Positions 37,263 through 47,679 are shown, numbered from the stretch's first letter. The stretch is DNA of 64,000 nucleotides from Pustulibacterium marinum (GCF_900116665.1 NZ_FPBK01000001.1:62001-126000); one strand, 5' to 3'. Numbers and translations are program-made. Notes: a model not told the origin generated them from the sequence alone.

Positions 37263-38198
37263 GTAGTCAACAGGATGAAGATTTTTAAATCTCCAACTTT
37301 CATAACCATAGGATGGCAAACCTATGGATTTTCTATAAATATTGATAGAATCTTTATTTTGAATATGATCTTCAGAATCAAAAGTGATGGTTCCAAATTT
37401 TTGCTGATGAGATTCTTTTGATAAATGATAATCGTACAACTTAGCATAAATCTTAGGATCACATTCTCCTTTAGCAACCAATGTTTTTAAAGTAGGCAAA
37501 ATGTTATTTTTAAGTCCTTCATCAGAAATATTTTGTAAAAGCATGTAAAAATCATCTTGAAGATCTATGTAAGCGTTTTTAGAGCTTTTTCCAGTCTCAG
37601 ATATACTTGGATAACCATTTTTATTTAAAATTGATTCTATACGTTGTAAATACTCCTTTTTGAAATTAACTATTTTGATTTTCATGCTAGCATCATTCAA
37701 CTTTTCAAGGTTTCTGTAGAAATTCAGTTTTTCTTTGAGAGATTTTATTTCGGTAACTAAAGCATTATCAACATGAGAGTCAAAAGTGTTTTTCAATTGG
37801 TTGTAATCTTCTAATACGAAATCGTTTTCTTTCGCAATTGTATTTAAAACGTTGTCGTGAGTTATTTGCTTCCAGGAAATACCATAAGTAGTTATAAGAT
37901 TTTTGAAATGTTGAAATGTTTCAGAAGCATTTCCGGCAATGTAAGAAGCTTTTACATAGGTTTTGTATTCATTGTAGATCTCCATATTTACTGGAGTAAA
38001 TTCCTTGAAAAGATCGTCGAGTATAGTATAGCTTTTTTCGTAATCTCCTTTTATAAAAAGACTATCAGCTTTATATACGCCAACGTAATAGTTGTCTGAA
38101 ATATAATTCAGGTTATTTTTTGGTGTAGTATTAGAATCATTGATTGGTAAAAAAGTACTGGCCAACAGCGTTGCAATACTGGTAAACAATATTTTCAT
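37245..38198 (-). CDS. Exported protein of unknown function
   Basis: A 317-residue protein with an N-terminal hydrophobic signal (MKILFTSIATLLASTFLP). The mature part is predicted to be helical: residues 35-110 look like TPR-type helices (ADSLFIKGDYEKSYTILDDLFKEF), and the C-terminal third (KFGTITFDSEDHIQNKDSINIYRKSIGLPSYG) resembles the end of uncharacterised Bacteroidota secreted proteins with a DUF6624-like tail. I do not recognise a function. It follows the SPFH gene's terminator and so is transcribed separately. Confidence 0.6.
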   Translation of the reverse strand: MKILFTSIATLLASTFLPINDSNTTPKNNLNYISDNYYVGVYKADSLFIKGDYEKSYTILDDLFKEFTPVNMEIYNEYKTYVKASYIAGNASETFQHFKNLITTYGISWKQITHDNVLNTIAKENDFVLEDYNQLKNTFDSHVDNALVTEIKSLKEKLNFYRNLEKLNDASMKIKIVNFKKEYLQRIESILNKNGYPSISETGKSSKNAYIDLQDDFYMLLQNISDEGLKNNILPTLKTLVAKGECDPKIYAKLYDYHLSKESHQQKFGTITFDSEDHIQNKDSINIYRKSIGLPSYGYESWRFKNLHPVDYKKINP

Positions 38199-38217
38199 AG
38201 CGGTACTATTTTTAAAT

Positions 38218-38252
38218 TATAAAAAAAGGAGCTTAAATTTTAAGCTCCTTAC
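38218..38252 (-). terminator. Terminator of the SPFH gene
   Basis: AAGGAGCTTA/TAAGCTCCTT stem with four-base loop. On the minus strand it is followed by T7. Confidence 0.8.
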
Positions 38253-38273
38253 AAATTAATAAAAAAATATTTA

Positions 38274-39206
38274 CTATTTCTTAGTATTGTCACCATTTTC
38301 TAGTTTATGCTGTTTCATGGTTTCACTAATTTGATTACTAGCTGTAAAGCTGGCGACCATATTATTCAGCATATCGCTACCGGCTTGCGGTGTGTTTGGT
38401 AACAAAATTAAATTACTGTTGGTTTCTTCACCTAAGGATTGCAACGTATCATAGTGTTGCGTTACCACAATTAGGGCAGAAGCTTCTTGAGAACTAATTC
38501 CAACTTTATTCAAAACAGCTACAGATTCTTCTAAACCACGTGCAATTTCTCTACGTTGATCTGCAATACCTTGTCCTTGTAAACGCTTGCTTTCTGCTTC
38601 AGCTCTTGCTTTTTCAACAATTAAAATACGTTGTGCATCACCTTCAAACTGAGCAGCTGTTTTTTGACGTTCTGCTGCGTTGATTCGGTTCATAGCTTCT
38701 TTTACTTGAGAATCGGGATCAATATCTGTGACTAAAGTTTTGATAATGTCAAAACCATATTCCAACATCGCGTCTTGTAATTCTGCTTTTACTGCAATGG
38801 CAATATCATCTTTCTTTACAAAAACGTTGTCCAATTTCATTTTAGGAACTTCGGCACGTACAACATCAAAAACATACGATGTAATTTGATCATGTGGATA
38901 TTCTAATTTATAAAACGCATCGTAAACTTTGTCTTTGATAACTACGTATTGTACCGAAACTTTTAATCTAACAAATACATCATCAAGCGTTTTGGTTTCT
39001 ACAATTACATCTAATTGCTGAATTTTTAAACTTATTTTTCCTGCTATTTTTTGTGCTACTGGAATTTTAAATTGAAGTCCGGAATGACGAATGCTACTAA
39101 ATTTACCAAAGGTTTCAATAATGTAAGCAGTTTGTTGTCTTACGGTAAATACAGAAGCAACGATGAGTAACAGCAGAAGTACTGCAATGATAATTTGTGG
39201 ATACAT
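38274..39206 (-). CDS. SPFH/band-7 membrane protein (stomatin-like)
   Basis: A 310-residue membrane-anchored scaffold protein. One N-terminal hydrophobic helix (residues 4-22), then the SPFH domain (about 25-200; RQQTAYIIETFGKFSSIRHSGLQFKIP, LDVIVETKTLDDVFVRLKVSVQYVV). An Ala/Glu/Arg-rich coiled coil follows (AERQKTAAQFEGDAQRILIVEKARAEAESKRLQGQGIADQRREIA). It most resembles the paraslipin/QmcA type. No NfeD protease or FtsH gene adjoins. Such proteins organise membrane domains and modulate proteases. Perfect -7 box 26 bases upstream, own terminator. Confidence 0.9.
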   Translation of the reverse strand: MYPQIIIAVLLLLLIVASVFTVRQQTAYIIETFGKFSSIRHSGLQFKIPVAQKIAGKISLKIQQLDVIVETKTLDDVFVRLKVSVQYVVIKDKVYDAFYKLEYPHDQITSYVFDVVRAEVPKMKLDNVFVKKDDIAIAVKAELQDAMLEYGFDIIKTLVTDIDPDSQVKEAMNRINAAERQKTAAQFEGDAQRILIVEKARAEAESKRLQGQGIADQRREIARGLEESVAVLNKVGISSQEASALIVVTQHYDTLQSLGEETNSNLILLPNTPQAGSDMLNNMVASFTASNQISETMKQHKLENGDNTKK

Positions 39207-39232
39207 GGTTATAAATTTTAAGTTTGAACAAT

Positions 39233-39240
39233 CAAATTTA
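39233..39240 (-). promoter_or_regulatory. -7 promoter element for the SPFH gene
   Basis: TAAATTTG on the minus strand, exact TAnnTTTG match. Confidence 0.55.
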
Positions 39241-39287
39241 GGCTTTCAGTAATATTTGTCGCTATTGTATAAAAATGTTACAAGTTA

Positions 39288-39317
39288 TAAAAAAACCGCT
39301 CTATGCTGAGCGGCTTT
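39288..39317 (-). terminator. Rho-independent terminator of gltX
   Basis: GCCGCTC...GAGCGG-type stem (39296-39301/39308-39313), followed on the minus strand by seven T. It starts within about ten bases of the gltX stop. Confidence 0.8.
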
Positions 39318-39321
39318 CTAT

Positions 39322-40842
39322 TTATGATAAAGTATCAATTGCTTTCTGTATTCGTTCAATACTGGTTTCTTTTCCAAGAACTGCAGCAATGTCAAATACA
39401 TGCGGACCTTTCATAGCTCCGACTAACGAAAGTCTGAATGGAGGCATTACCTGGCCAAAACCATAACCTTTTTCTGTAAGCCATTCTTTTACAATGGTTT
39501 CAGTATTTGATGAAGTGAAATCTTCTATACCTTCTAACACAGCAATCAACTCTTGCATAATGGTTGGCGTTTGTTCTTTCCACTGTTTTTTAGAAGCTTT
39601 TGCATCATATTCAGTAGGATTCACAAAGAAATAATCGCTTAAATCCCAAAGTTCATTTACAAAGTTGGCACGTTCTTTTACCAAACCAACAACGGTTGTT
39701 ATGGTTTCAATTGGAGTTTCAACATGATTATGAACAATAGGAGCGAAAAGTTCAGCTATTTCAGCATCTGATTTCTGCTGTAAATATTGATGGTTGAACC
39801 ATTTATTTTTCTCAGGATCAAATTTTGCACCTGATTTATTTACTCTGTCTAAATCAAAAGTTTCTGTAAGTTCTTTTAAAGAGAATAACTCTTTATCAGT
39901 TCCATCATTCCAACCTAACAATGCTAAGAAATTCACTACAGCTTGTGGGAAATATCCTTGTTCACGATAACCCATGGAAGTTGTTTCTTCAGTTTTCCAT
40001 TCTAAAGGAAATACCGGGAATCCCATTTTATCACCGTCACGTTTGCTTAATTTTCCATTACCTACAGGTTTTAAAATTAATGGTAAATGGGCAAATTCTG
40101 GTTTTTTCCAACCAAAGGCTTCGTACAAAGCAATGTGAAGTGGAAGCGAAGGCAACCATTCTTCACCACGAATTACATGAGAAGTTTCCATTAAATGATC
40201 ATCTACAATGTTCGCTAGGTGATAGGTTGGCATTCCGTCACTTTTAAACAAAACTTTGTCGTCTAGTAATTCTTTTTTGAAAGATACTTCACCTCTAATC
40301 AAATCGGTAGTAGTAATATTAGCTTCTTCTGCATCAGGTGTGTACATGTTAAAACGAACCACATAAGCTTCACCATTAGCAATTTTTTCAGCAACTTCTT
40401 CTTTAGAAAGTGTGAAAGAATTTTCTAAGGTTCCACGATTTTCCCAGTTGTAGATAAACGTTTTTCCTTCTGCTTCACAAGCTTTTCTTGCTTCTGCTAA
40501 AGCCTCAGGTTTATCAAACGCATAATACGCTTTTCCTTTGGCAATCAATTCTTCAGCAAAATCTTTGTATAAATGTTTACGTTCGCTTTGTTTGTACGGA
40601 CCAAATTGTTCATTTTTTCCAACAGTTTCATCGGGAGCAATTCCTAACCATTCCAAAGCTTCAAAAATGTAAGCTTCTGCACCAGGAACAAAACGTGTTT
40701 GATCGGTATCTTCTATTCGAACATAAAAAGTTCCATTATGTTTTTTAGCAAATAAGTAGTTGAATAACGCTGTACGAACGCCACCAATATGCAATGGTCC
40801 GGTTGGACTTGGGGCAAAACGTACTCTCACTTTTTTAGACAT
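39322..40842 (-). CDS. gltX: Glutamyl-tRNA synthetase
   Basis: Class I synthetase that charges tRNA-Glu and supplies Glu-tRNA for tetrapyrrole synthesis. [19 protein letters not shown] (residues 7-25) contains the HIGH-equivalent motif, KLSKRDGDK (about 264-272) the KMSKS loop, and the C-terminal third is helical. Length 506 aa is typical. Coexists with glnS, so it should be discriminating. Perfect -7 box 20 bases upstream. Confidence 0.96.
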   Translation of the reverse strand: MSKKVRVRFAPSPTGPLHIGGVRTALFNYLFAKKHNGTFYVRIEDTDQTRFVPGAEAYIFEALEWLGIAPDETVGKNEQFGPYKQSERKHLYKDFAEELIAKGKAYYAFDKPEALAEARKACEAEGKTFIYNWENRGTLENSFTLSKEEVAEKIANGEAYVVRFNMYTPDAEEANITTTDLIRGEVSFKKELLDDKVLFKSDGMPTYHLANIVDDHLMETSHVIRGEEWLPSLPLHIALYEAFGWKKPEFAHLPLILKPVGNGKLSKRDGDKMGFPVFPLEWKTEETTSMGYREQGYFPQAVVNFLALLGWNDGTDKELFSLKELTETFDLDRVNKSGAKFDPEKNKWFNHQYLQQKSDAEIAELFAPIVHNHVETPIETITTVVGLVKERANFVNELWDLSDYFFVNPTEYDAKASKKQWKEQTPTIMQELIAVLEGIEDFTSSNTETIVKEWLTEKGYGFGQVMPPFRLSLVGAMKGPHVFDIAAVLGKETSIERIQKAIDTLS

Positions 40843-40862
40843 GATGTTTCTTTGTTTTGCGG

Positions 40863-40870
40863 CAAAAATA
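40863..40870 (-). promoter_or_regulatory. -7 promoter element for gltX
   Basis: TATTTTTG on the minus strand, exact TAnnTTTG match, 20 bases before the ATG. Confidence 0.6.
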
Positions 40871-40970
40871 CAAAGTTTTATGCTTCATATGTTAATAACC
40901 TGTTTATATTAGAATATATTGTAATTTTATAGGTTTAATCAAGACTATATCAACATCTAAAAGATAGCTT

Positions 40971-43900
40971 TTGAACAATTTTCAATACATACAACAAAAA
41001 TTAGTCCAATTCACCAGAAAGTTTTACCTGAATGAATTGATCAAAGGAGTTATTCTTTTTGTATCGATCGGATTGTTATATTTTTTGATAACGCTACTTG
41101 TGGAACATTTTTTTTGGTTGTCACCCGTAGCTCGTAAAATTTTGTTTTGGTTGTTTATTGGCGTGGAGCTTGCTTTGCTATTCAAGTTTGTTTGTATTCC
41201 GTTAGCATATTTATTCAAGTTAAAAAAAGGAATTTCTGCAGCTGATGCTTCGAAGATTATCGGAAATCATTTTCCGGATGTAAATGATAAGTTGATGAAT
41301 TTAATTCAGCTTTCAGAAAGCAAGCAAGAATCAGATTTGTTGTTGGCAAGTATAGAACAACGAAGTTTAGAGTTGCAACCCATCCCTTTTCATTTTGCGG
41401 TTAATTTTAAAACGAATTTAAAATATACCAAATATGCCTTAATTCCTATTTTGATATTTGTGTTTTGTTTGTTCTTTGGATCCATTAATTGGTTTACAGA
41501 AAGCTATGATAGGGTTGTTAATTATTCCAAAGAATATATTCCACCGGCTCCTTTTGAAATTTTTATCACCAATGAGAATTTTAAAGTAGAGGAGGGAAAG
41601 TCTTATACGGTACAAGCAAAAGTTGTTGGCGATGTTTTGCCTTCATCGGTTTCAATACATTTTGATGATGAACAATATTTTCTAAAAAAGATAGATGCTC
41701 AAACTTTTGAATACACATTTGAAAATGTATCATCTGTAACTGAATTTTATCTAAAAGCTAATGATGTTTCTTCTGCACATTATAAGTTGAACGTTATTCA
41801 AGTTCCCATGATTTTGAATTTTGAAATGTTACTTGATTATCCATCTTATACTTCCAAAAAGGATGAAGTATTAAAAAGTTCAGGAAATGCCATTATTCCG
41901 GAGGGTACAAAAGTTGTGTGGAAATTAAAAACAAATGCAACGGACGATGTTCGGTTTATAGAAAAAGATTCACTACAGTCGTTTAAGAAAAATCAAAATT
42001 TGTTTGAGTTTAATCGACAAGTGTTTTCAAATTTAAAGTATGCAATTAATACCAATAACAAGAATTTTCAATCTTATGAAAATTTTAATTATGAGTTAGA
42101 AATAGTAAAAGATGGCTTTCCATCTATTCAAATTCAAACGGTAAAAGACAGTATTACCGATGCTATTATTGTGAATGGAAATGTTAGCGATGATTATGGT
42201 TTGAAGAAACTTTCTCTGGTGTATTACAACGTAAATTACCCTGATGTAGAAGAGAGAATTAGATTGAATATTCCTTCGGATAATATGTATCAATTTTTTA
42301 CTTCTTTTCCAGATACGATTAATTTACCAAAAGGTGAGTCATACGAATTTTATTATGAAGTTACAGATAACGATCCTTTTCATGGAGGTAAAATTTCTAA
42401 ATCTACTACACAACAATATCATGTAGCGACCAAAAGCGAAAAGCAACAGGAATTGTTAAAAAATCAAAAACAATCAATTTCTGATTTCAGTAAATCTTTT
42501 GAAAAGTTCAATGAACAACAAAAAGAATTAGAAGAAGTTTCAAAATTGCAAAAGGAAAAGAAGGATTTGAATTATTCCGATCAACAAAAGATTCAAGATG
42601 TTTTAAAGAAAGAACGAAATCAGTTAAAACAAATGGATCAACTTTCTGAGCAGTTGAAGGAAAATTTGAATGATTTTAAAAAGGAAAATGATCTCAATGC
42701 TGAAGAAGATAAATACTTGCAAGAAAGATTAGAGCGTTTGCAGAAAAAGATGGAAGAGGAGCAGAAGATGCTTGAAGAAATGCAGAAGTATTTGGATAAG
42801 TTGAGTAAAGAAGAGATGTCTGGGAAATTAGAAGAATTTCAAAATCAGAAGAACAAGAATAATCGTGATACCAAACAAATGTTAGAATTGGTGAAACGTT
42901 ATTATGTTCAACAAAAAGCGGAAATGATCAATAAGGAAATTGATGCTTTAGCTGATAAGCAAAAGGAGTTATCAGAAAAGAGTACTGAACAAAATACTTC
43001 TGCAGAACAAGAAAAATTGAATAAGCAGTTTGATGAGTTATCTAATGAATTAGAACAATTGCAAAAGGATAATCAGGAATTGAAAAAGCCTATGGACATT
43101 CCTGATCAGTCCAAAGAATCGGATGCTGTTAAGCAAGTTCAACAAGAAGCTCAAGAAAATTTGGAGAATTCAGAACAATCAGATTCACCAAGTGAACAAT
43201 CCAAACAGCAACAAAATGCTCAACAAAAACAAAAGCAAGCTGCTCAAAAAATGAAACAAATGAGCAGCAAAATGCAGGGTGGAATGCAAATGGGTGCTAT
43301 GGAAACTATGTCTGAAGATTTAGAAATGCTTCGTCAAATTCTAGATAATTTAGTTGTTTATTCAAATCAACAAGAAGATTTGCAGTTACAAATTTCTAAA
43401 TATGTAACTACTTCAAATGGTTTTTCAAAACAACTGTTGAAACAACAAGATTTGAAAATGATGTTTGAACATGTAGATGATAGTTTGTTTGCGTTGTCTT
43501 TGCGTCAACCAATGATTTCTGATGAAATCAATTCTCAAATAGAGGATGTGTATTTCAATGTAGATAAAAGTTTAGAACGGCTTTCTGAAAATCAAATTTA
43601 TCAGGGAATGAGCAGTCAACAATATGCTTTAACGGCTGTAAACAATTTGGCAAATATGTTGAGTGATGTATTAAATAGCATGCAAAACCAGATGCAAATG
43701 CAGAGTAGTGGTCAAGGTAAAGGTTCCCAAAGTCAAGGATTTCAATTACCAGATATTATACAATCTCAACAGCAACTTAATGAACAAATGGAAGGACAAA
43801 TGCCTTCCCAAAGTGGACAATCCCAATTGGGTGAATCAGGAGAAGGTTCTAAGGGTGAAGGGAGGGATGGTGAAGGTAAAAAAGAAAACGGTAACAAATC

Positions 43901-44393
43901 TGGAGAAAAAGGTAAAGAGGGTAAAGAACAATCGGGTGAAAATGGAGGTTCTTCAGGTGGAAATGGGTCTGCTGAAATGAGTAATCAAGAACTGTTTGAA
44001 ATCTATAAACAACAACAAAAATTACGTCAAGAATTAGAAAAGCAGTTAAATGATAAACTAAGTTCTGAGCAAAAGAGAAACACTCAAACAGTTATTAAGG
44101 ATATAGAATCAGTAGAGGAAGAATTGTTGTCGAGAGGTATTACGGAACAAACTTTACAAAAAATGAAACGCATAGAACAACAGTTAATAAAACTGGAAAA
44201 TGCTTCATTTGAACAGGGTAAAAAGGAAGAACGACAAAGTGAATCCAACTCTAAGGAATTTGAGGGAATACATACCGATGTAGATCGATTGAAAGATTAT
44301 TTCAATCAAGTTGAAATTTTAAATAGACAAATACTACCTTTGCGCCAATTTTATAAAGCTAAAGTAAATCAGTATTTTAAAGAGCATGATTAA
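40971..44393 (+). CDS. DUF4175 membrane protein with long Gln/Lys-rich coiled coil, TTG start
   Basis: A 1140-residue protein. Three N-terminal membrane segments (about 22-45, 53-80, 160-178). An Ig-like periplasmic part follows (about 190-480). A huge charged, Gln-rich helical region (about 490-830) includes many [15 protein letters not shown]-like heptads. A low-complexity Ser/Gly/Gln/Glu region (about 905-1005) and a helical C-terminus complete it. Matches the DUF4175 family common in Bacteroidota; function unknown. The start is TTG at 40971: an in-frame TAG lies two codons upstream, and no ATG is near the first membrane helix. It overlaps ybeY by 8 bases and heads the ybeY-mnmG run. Confidence 0.85.
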
Positions 44394-44805
44394 TTTTCAT
44401 TACGAAACAGAATTTGAACTTTCCAACGAGGCCGATTATGGTAAATGGATTGCATCGATTTTATCTTCTGAAGATAAAGAATTAGGTGAGCTAAACTATA
44501 TTTTTTGTAATGATGAATATTTGCATAAGATCAATGTAGATTATTTAGATCATGATACGCTGACTGATATTATTAGCTTTGATTACACAGAAGGTGATGT
44601 AGTCTCTGGTGATATCTTCATTTCTATTGAAAGAGTAGAAGATAATGCAAAGTATTTTAATGTAATGTTTCACGTGGAACTTTTAAGAGTCATGTCTCAC
44701 GGAGTATTACATTATTGTGGTTATAAAGATAAATCAGATGCTGATGCTGATTTAATGAGAAGTAAAGAAGAAGAAAAAATTAAGCTGTTCCACGTGAAAC
44801 AATAA
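44386..44805 (+). CDS. ybeY: Endoribonuclease YbeY (16S rRNA maturation)
   Basis: A 139-residue metalloprotein needed for 16S rRNA 3'-end maturation and ribosome quality control. [13 protein letters not shown] (about residues 104-116) corresponds to the HxxxHxxxxxH zinc motif. The first two His are present, but the third ligand position is Asp, as I recall for Bacteroidota homologues. Overlaps the DUF4175 gene by 8 bases. Two parS sequences lie within it: one encodes MFHVEL (44666-44681) and one the terminal LFHVKQ (44786-44801). Confidence 0.93.
44666..44681. other. parS centromere site (15/16), inside ybeY
   Basis: TGTTTCACGTGGAACT matches the reverse complement of the B. subtilis parS, TGTTTCACGTGGAACA, at 15 of 16 positions. 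It lies within ybeY coding sequence. Confidence 0.8.
44786..44801. other. parS centromere site (16/16), at the ybeY 3' end
   Basis: TGTTCCACGTGAAACA is identical to the canonical ParB-binding parS site. It covers the last ybeY codons and ends four bases before the end of its stop. Confidence 0.92.
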
Positions 44806-44831
44806 TCGATATTTCGATTATTGTATTAGTA

Positions 44832-44847
44832 AGTTCCACGTGAAACA
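44832..44847. other. parS centromere site (15/16), ybeY-mnmG gap
   Basis: AGTTCCACGTGAAACA differs from canonical parS only at the first base. Non-coding, 15 bases before the mnmG start. Confidence 0.9.
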
Positions 44848-44861
44848 TAAAGTAGAATTGT

Positions 44862-46733
44862 ATGTTTGATAGAGAATATGATGTGATTGTAGTTGGTGCT
44901 GGCCATGCCGGATCAGAGGCTGCGGCCGCTGCTGCAAATATGGGAGCAAGTACGTTATTGGTTACCATGAACCTTCAAAACATCGCTCAAATGTCTTGTA
45001 ATCCTGCGATGGGAGGTATTGCAAAAGGACAAATTGTAAGAGAGATTGATGCGTTGGGAGGTTACAGTGGAATTGTAACGGATAGAACTGCGATTCAATT
45101 CAAGATGTTAAATAAATCCAAAGGTCCGGCAATGTGGTCTCCAAGAGCTCAAAGTGATCGTATGCGTTTTGCTGAAGAATGGAGAATGATGTTGGAGCAA
45201 ACTCCAAATTTGGATTTTTATCAGGAAATGGTTTCCGGTTTGATCGTGGAAAATAATGAGATTAAAGGAGTGAAAACTTCTCTTGGTTTGTCAATTTATG
45301 CGAAGTCTGTAGTCTTGACAAACGGAACTTTCTTGAACGGTTTGATTCATATTGGAGAAAAACAAATGGGTGGTGGTAGAGCAGGAGAAAGAGCCGCTAC
45401 CGGAATTACTGCCGATTTGGTTGAGCTAGGTTTTGAAGCTGGAAGAATGAAAACCGGAACACCTCCACGTGTTGATGGTCGTTCGTTAGATTATTCAAAA
45501 ATGACGGTTCAGCCTGGAGATGCCATTCCAGAAAAATTTTCATATTCAGATGTTACCAAACCATTGACACATCAACGCGATTGTCACATGACGTACACAA
45601 GTGAAAAAGTTCACGATTTATTGCGTACTGGTTTCGATCGTTCGCCTATGTTTAATGGTGCTATCAAAAGTACGGGTCCAAGATATTGTCCTTCCATCGA
45701 AGATAAAATCAATCGTTTTGCCGATAAAGATCGTCACCAAATGTTTATTGAACCGGAAGGATGGAACACGGTAGAAGTCTATGTAAATGGTTTTTCTACT
45801 TCGTTGCCAGAAGATGTTCAGTTCAAAGCGTTGCGTTCTGTTGTTGGTTTTGAGCAAGTGAAATTCTTCAGACCTGGTTATGCTATCGAGTATGATTATT
45901 TTCCGCCAACACAATTAAAGCATACGCTTGAAACCAAATTGGTAAGTGGATTGTATTTTGCTGGACAAATCAACGGAACTACCGGTTATGAAGAAGCAGG
46001 TTCCCAAGGATTAATGGCGGGTATTAATGCAGCGTTGAAAGTTCAAGGTAGAAATCCATTTATTTTGAAGCGTAACGAAGCTTATATTGGAGTTTTAATT
46101 GACGATTTAATAACCAAAGGAACTGAAGAACCTTATCGTATGTTTACGTCGAGAGCAGAATATAGAACCTTGTTACGCCAAGATAATGCAGATATTCGTT
46201 TAACGCCACTTGGGTACGAAATAGGTTTAGCGAAAGAAGACCGCATGAATCGTATGATTGAGAAGCAACAAAAATCTGATGCTTTTATCAATTTCTTTAA
46301 AGAAACTAGTATCAAACCGGAAGATGCAAATCCTATGTTAGAGGAGTTGGCTTCATCTGAAATGAAACAATCTGATAAAATGTATAAAGTGTTTTCCAGA
46401 CCAAAAGTTACTATGGATCACATGAAACAGTTCGCAGAAGTTTCAGATTATATCTCAGAAAACAATTTAGATACCGAAGTTTTAGAACAAACCGAGATTC
46501 AGATTAAGTACTCTGGATATATTGAAAAGGAAAAAAATAACGCAGATAAGCTAAATAGGTTAGAAGATATTCGTATTCCGGAGAATTTTAATTTCGATAA
46601 ATTAACGTCTGTTTCTTTTGAAGCACGAGAAAAATTGAAAAAGATTCGCCCAACCACGTTATCTCAAGCTTCACGAATTAGTGGAGTTTCGCCTTCAGAT
46701 ATCAGTATTATGTTAGTTTATATGGGACGTTAA
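44862..46733 (+). CDS. mnmG: tRNA uridine-5-carboxymethylaminomethyl modification enzyme MnmG (GidA)
   Basis: FAD protein that with MnmE installs cmnm5 at wobble U34 of several tRNAs. The FAD-binding motif VVVGAGHAGSEAAAAAANMG (residues 10-29) sits at the N-terminus. Downstream are GGIAKGQIVREIDALGG, the conserved FNGAIKSTGPRYCPSIEDKI and GYEEAGSQGLMAG. The C-terminal helical MnmE/tRNA-binding domain ends with ASRISGVSPSDISIMLVYM. Length 623 aa is normal. parS sites lie immediately before and after it, and in many bacteria mnmG is near oriC. Confidence 0.97.
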   Translation: MFDREYDVIVVGAGHAGSEAAAAAANMGASTLLVTMNLQNIAQMSCNPAMGGIAKGQIVREIDALGGYSGIVTDRTAIQFKMLNKSKGPAMWSPRAQSDRMRFAEEWRMMLEQTPNLDFYQEMVSGLIVENNEIKGVKTSLGLSIYAKSVVLTNGTFLNGLIHIGEKQMGGGRAGERAATGITADLVELGFEAGRMKTGTPPRVDGRSLDYSKMTVQPGDAIPEKFSYSDVTKPLTHQRDCHMTYTSEKVHDLLRTGFDRSPMFNGAIKSTGPRYCPSIEDKINRFADKDRHQMFIEPEGWNTVEVYVNGFSTSLPEDVQFKALRSVVGFEQVKFFRPGYAIEYDYFPPTQLKHTLETKLVSGLYFAGQINGTTGYEEAGSQGLMAGINAALKVQGRNPFILKRNEAYIGVLIDDLITKGTEEPYRMFTSRAEYRTLLRQDNADIRLTPLGYEIGLAKEDRMNRMIEKQQKSDAFINFFKETSIKPEDANPMLEELASSEMKQSDKMYKVFSRPKVTMDHMKQFAEVSDYISENNLDTEVLEQTEIQIKYSGYIEKEKNNADKLNRLEDIRIPENFNFDKLTSVSFEAREKLKKIRPTTLSQASRISGVSPSDISIMLVYMGR

Positions 46734-46736
46734 TGT

Positions 46737-46752
46737 AGTTCCACGTGAAACA
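46737..46752. other. parS centromere site (15/16), directly after mnmG
   Basis: AGTTCCACGTGAAACA, identical to the site at 44832, begins 3 bases after the mnmG stop and just before its terminator. Non-coding. Confidence 0.9.
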
Positions 46753-46763
46753 ATTCAATCAAA

Positions 46764-46792
46764 TTCCCGCTTTTTAGCGGGATTCTTTTTTA
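46764..46792 (+). terminator. Rho-independent terminator of the mnmG unit
   Basis: CCCGCT/AGCGGG stem with TTTT loop followed by TTCTTTTTT. Confidence 0.75.
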
Positions 46793-46830
46793 TAGTTTTT
46801 ATTTATTTGTTGAATGAATTTTAGAATTTC

Positions 46831-47679
46831 ATGACAAAAACATCCAAAGTGCTTTTAGAAGTAAAAGATCATTCGGTCTCTAAAGAAACATTTCAATTGG
46901 TGAAAAATGCTGAAATGGATTTTTTAGAAACCATTCCGCAGCCAGCCGAAAATGAATTAGGGAAATATTACGAAAGTGAAGATTATATTTCGCATACAGA
47001 TGCAAAACGTTCGTTGTTTGAAAAAATGTATCATGTGGTGAAAAGTTATTCTTTAAATAAAAAGGTAAAACTGATCGATTCTTTCAAAACCGAAAAGAAA
47101 ACTTTATTAGACATTGGTGCAGGAACTGGAGATTTTTTAATGCAAGCCAAAACAAAAGGGTGGGAGGTGACCGGAATTGAACCGAATGAAAATGCCATTG
47201 CCAATGCAACCAAAAAAGGAATTACATTGCATACTTCTTTGGATAAAATAGCAAATGAAAAATTTAATGTGATTACACTTTGGCATGTTTTAGAACATTT
47301 ACCAAACCTAGAAAATCAAATTGAGCAAATTTCTTCTTTATTAAAACCGAACGGAGTTTTGGTAATTGCGGTTCCAAACTACAAGTCGTACGATGCAGAA
47401 TATTACAAAGAGTTTTGGGCTGCTTACGATGTGCCAAGACATTTGTGGCATTTTTCAAAAGAAGGCATAGCACAACTTTTTTCGAAACAAAATTTTGGTA
47501 TCAGTAAAATCTTACCATTAATATTTGATGCCTTTTATGTTTCACTCTTATCAGAAAAATACAAAAATGGGAAAATGAATTATTTTAAGGCTTTTCAAAT
47601 AGGAATGCGTTCCAATTCCAGAGCAAAAGCTACAGGTGAGTATTCTTCTCTAATTTATGTGCTTCGAAGAGCTAAATAA
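46831..47679 (+). CDS. Class I SAM-dependent methyltransferase
   Basis: A 282-residue Methyltransf_11/23-type enzyme. The SAM motif LLDIGAGTGDFLMQAKTKGWEVTGIEPNENAI spans about 90-121. FNVITLWHVLEHLPNLENQI (about 144-163) is motif II/III and matches the 'DVLEH' type seen in UbiG- and glycan-tailoring methyltransferases. Substrate unknown. It follows the mnmG terminator closely and so probably has its own promoter, although some readthrough from mnmG is possible. Confidence 0.87.
   Translation: MTKTSKVLLEVKDHSVSKETFQLVKNAEMDFLETIPQPAENELGKYYESEDYISHTDAKRSLFEKMYHVVKSYSLNKKVKLIDSFKTEKKTLLDIGAGTGDFLMQAKTKGWEVTGIEPNENAIANATKKGITLHTSLDKIANEKFNVITLWHVLEHLPNLENQIEQISSLLKPNGVLVIAVPNYKSYDAEYYKEFWAAYDVPRHLWHFSKEGIAQLFSKQNFGISKILPLIFDAFYVSLLSEKYKNGKMNYFKAFQIGMRSNSRAKATGEYSSLIYVLRRAK

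Noticed and set aside
38520-38540. CCACGTGCAATT in the SPFH gene as parS
   Set aside because: One half-site only; likewise the CACGTG occurrences near 26826, 35393, 45467, 52584 and 60514.
44861-44868. TATGTTTG as a -7 promoter for mnmG
   Set aside because: It overlaps the ATG at 44862. A transcript from it would start inside the gene, after the start of the FAD motif. Coincidence.
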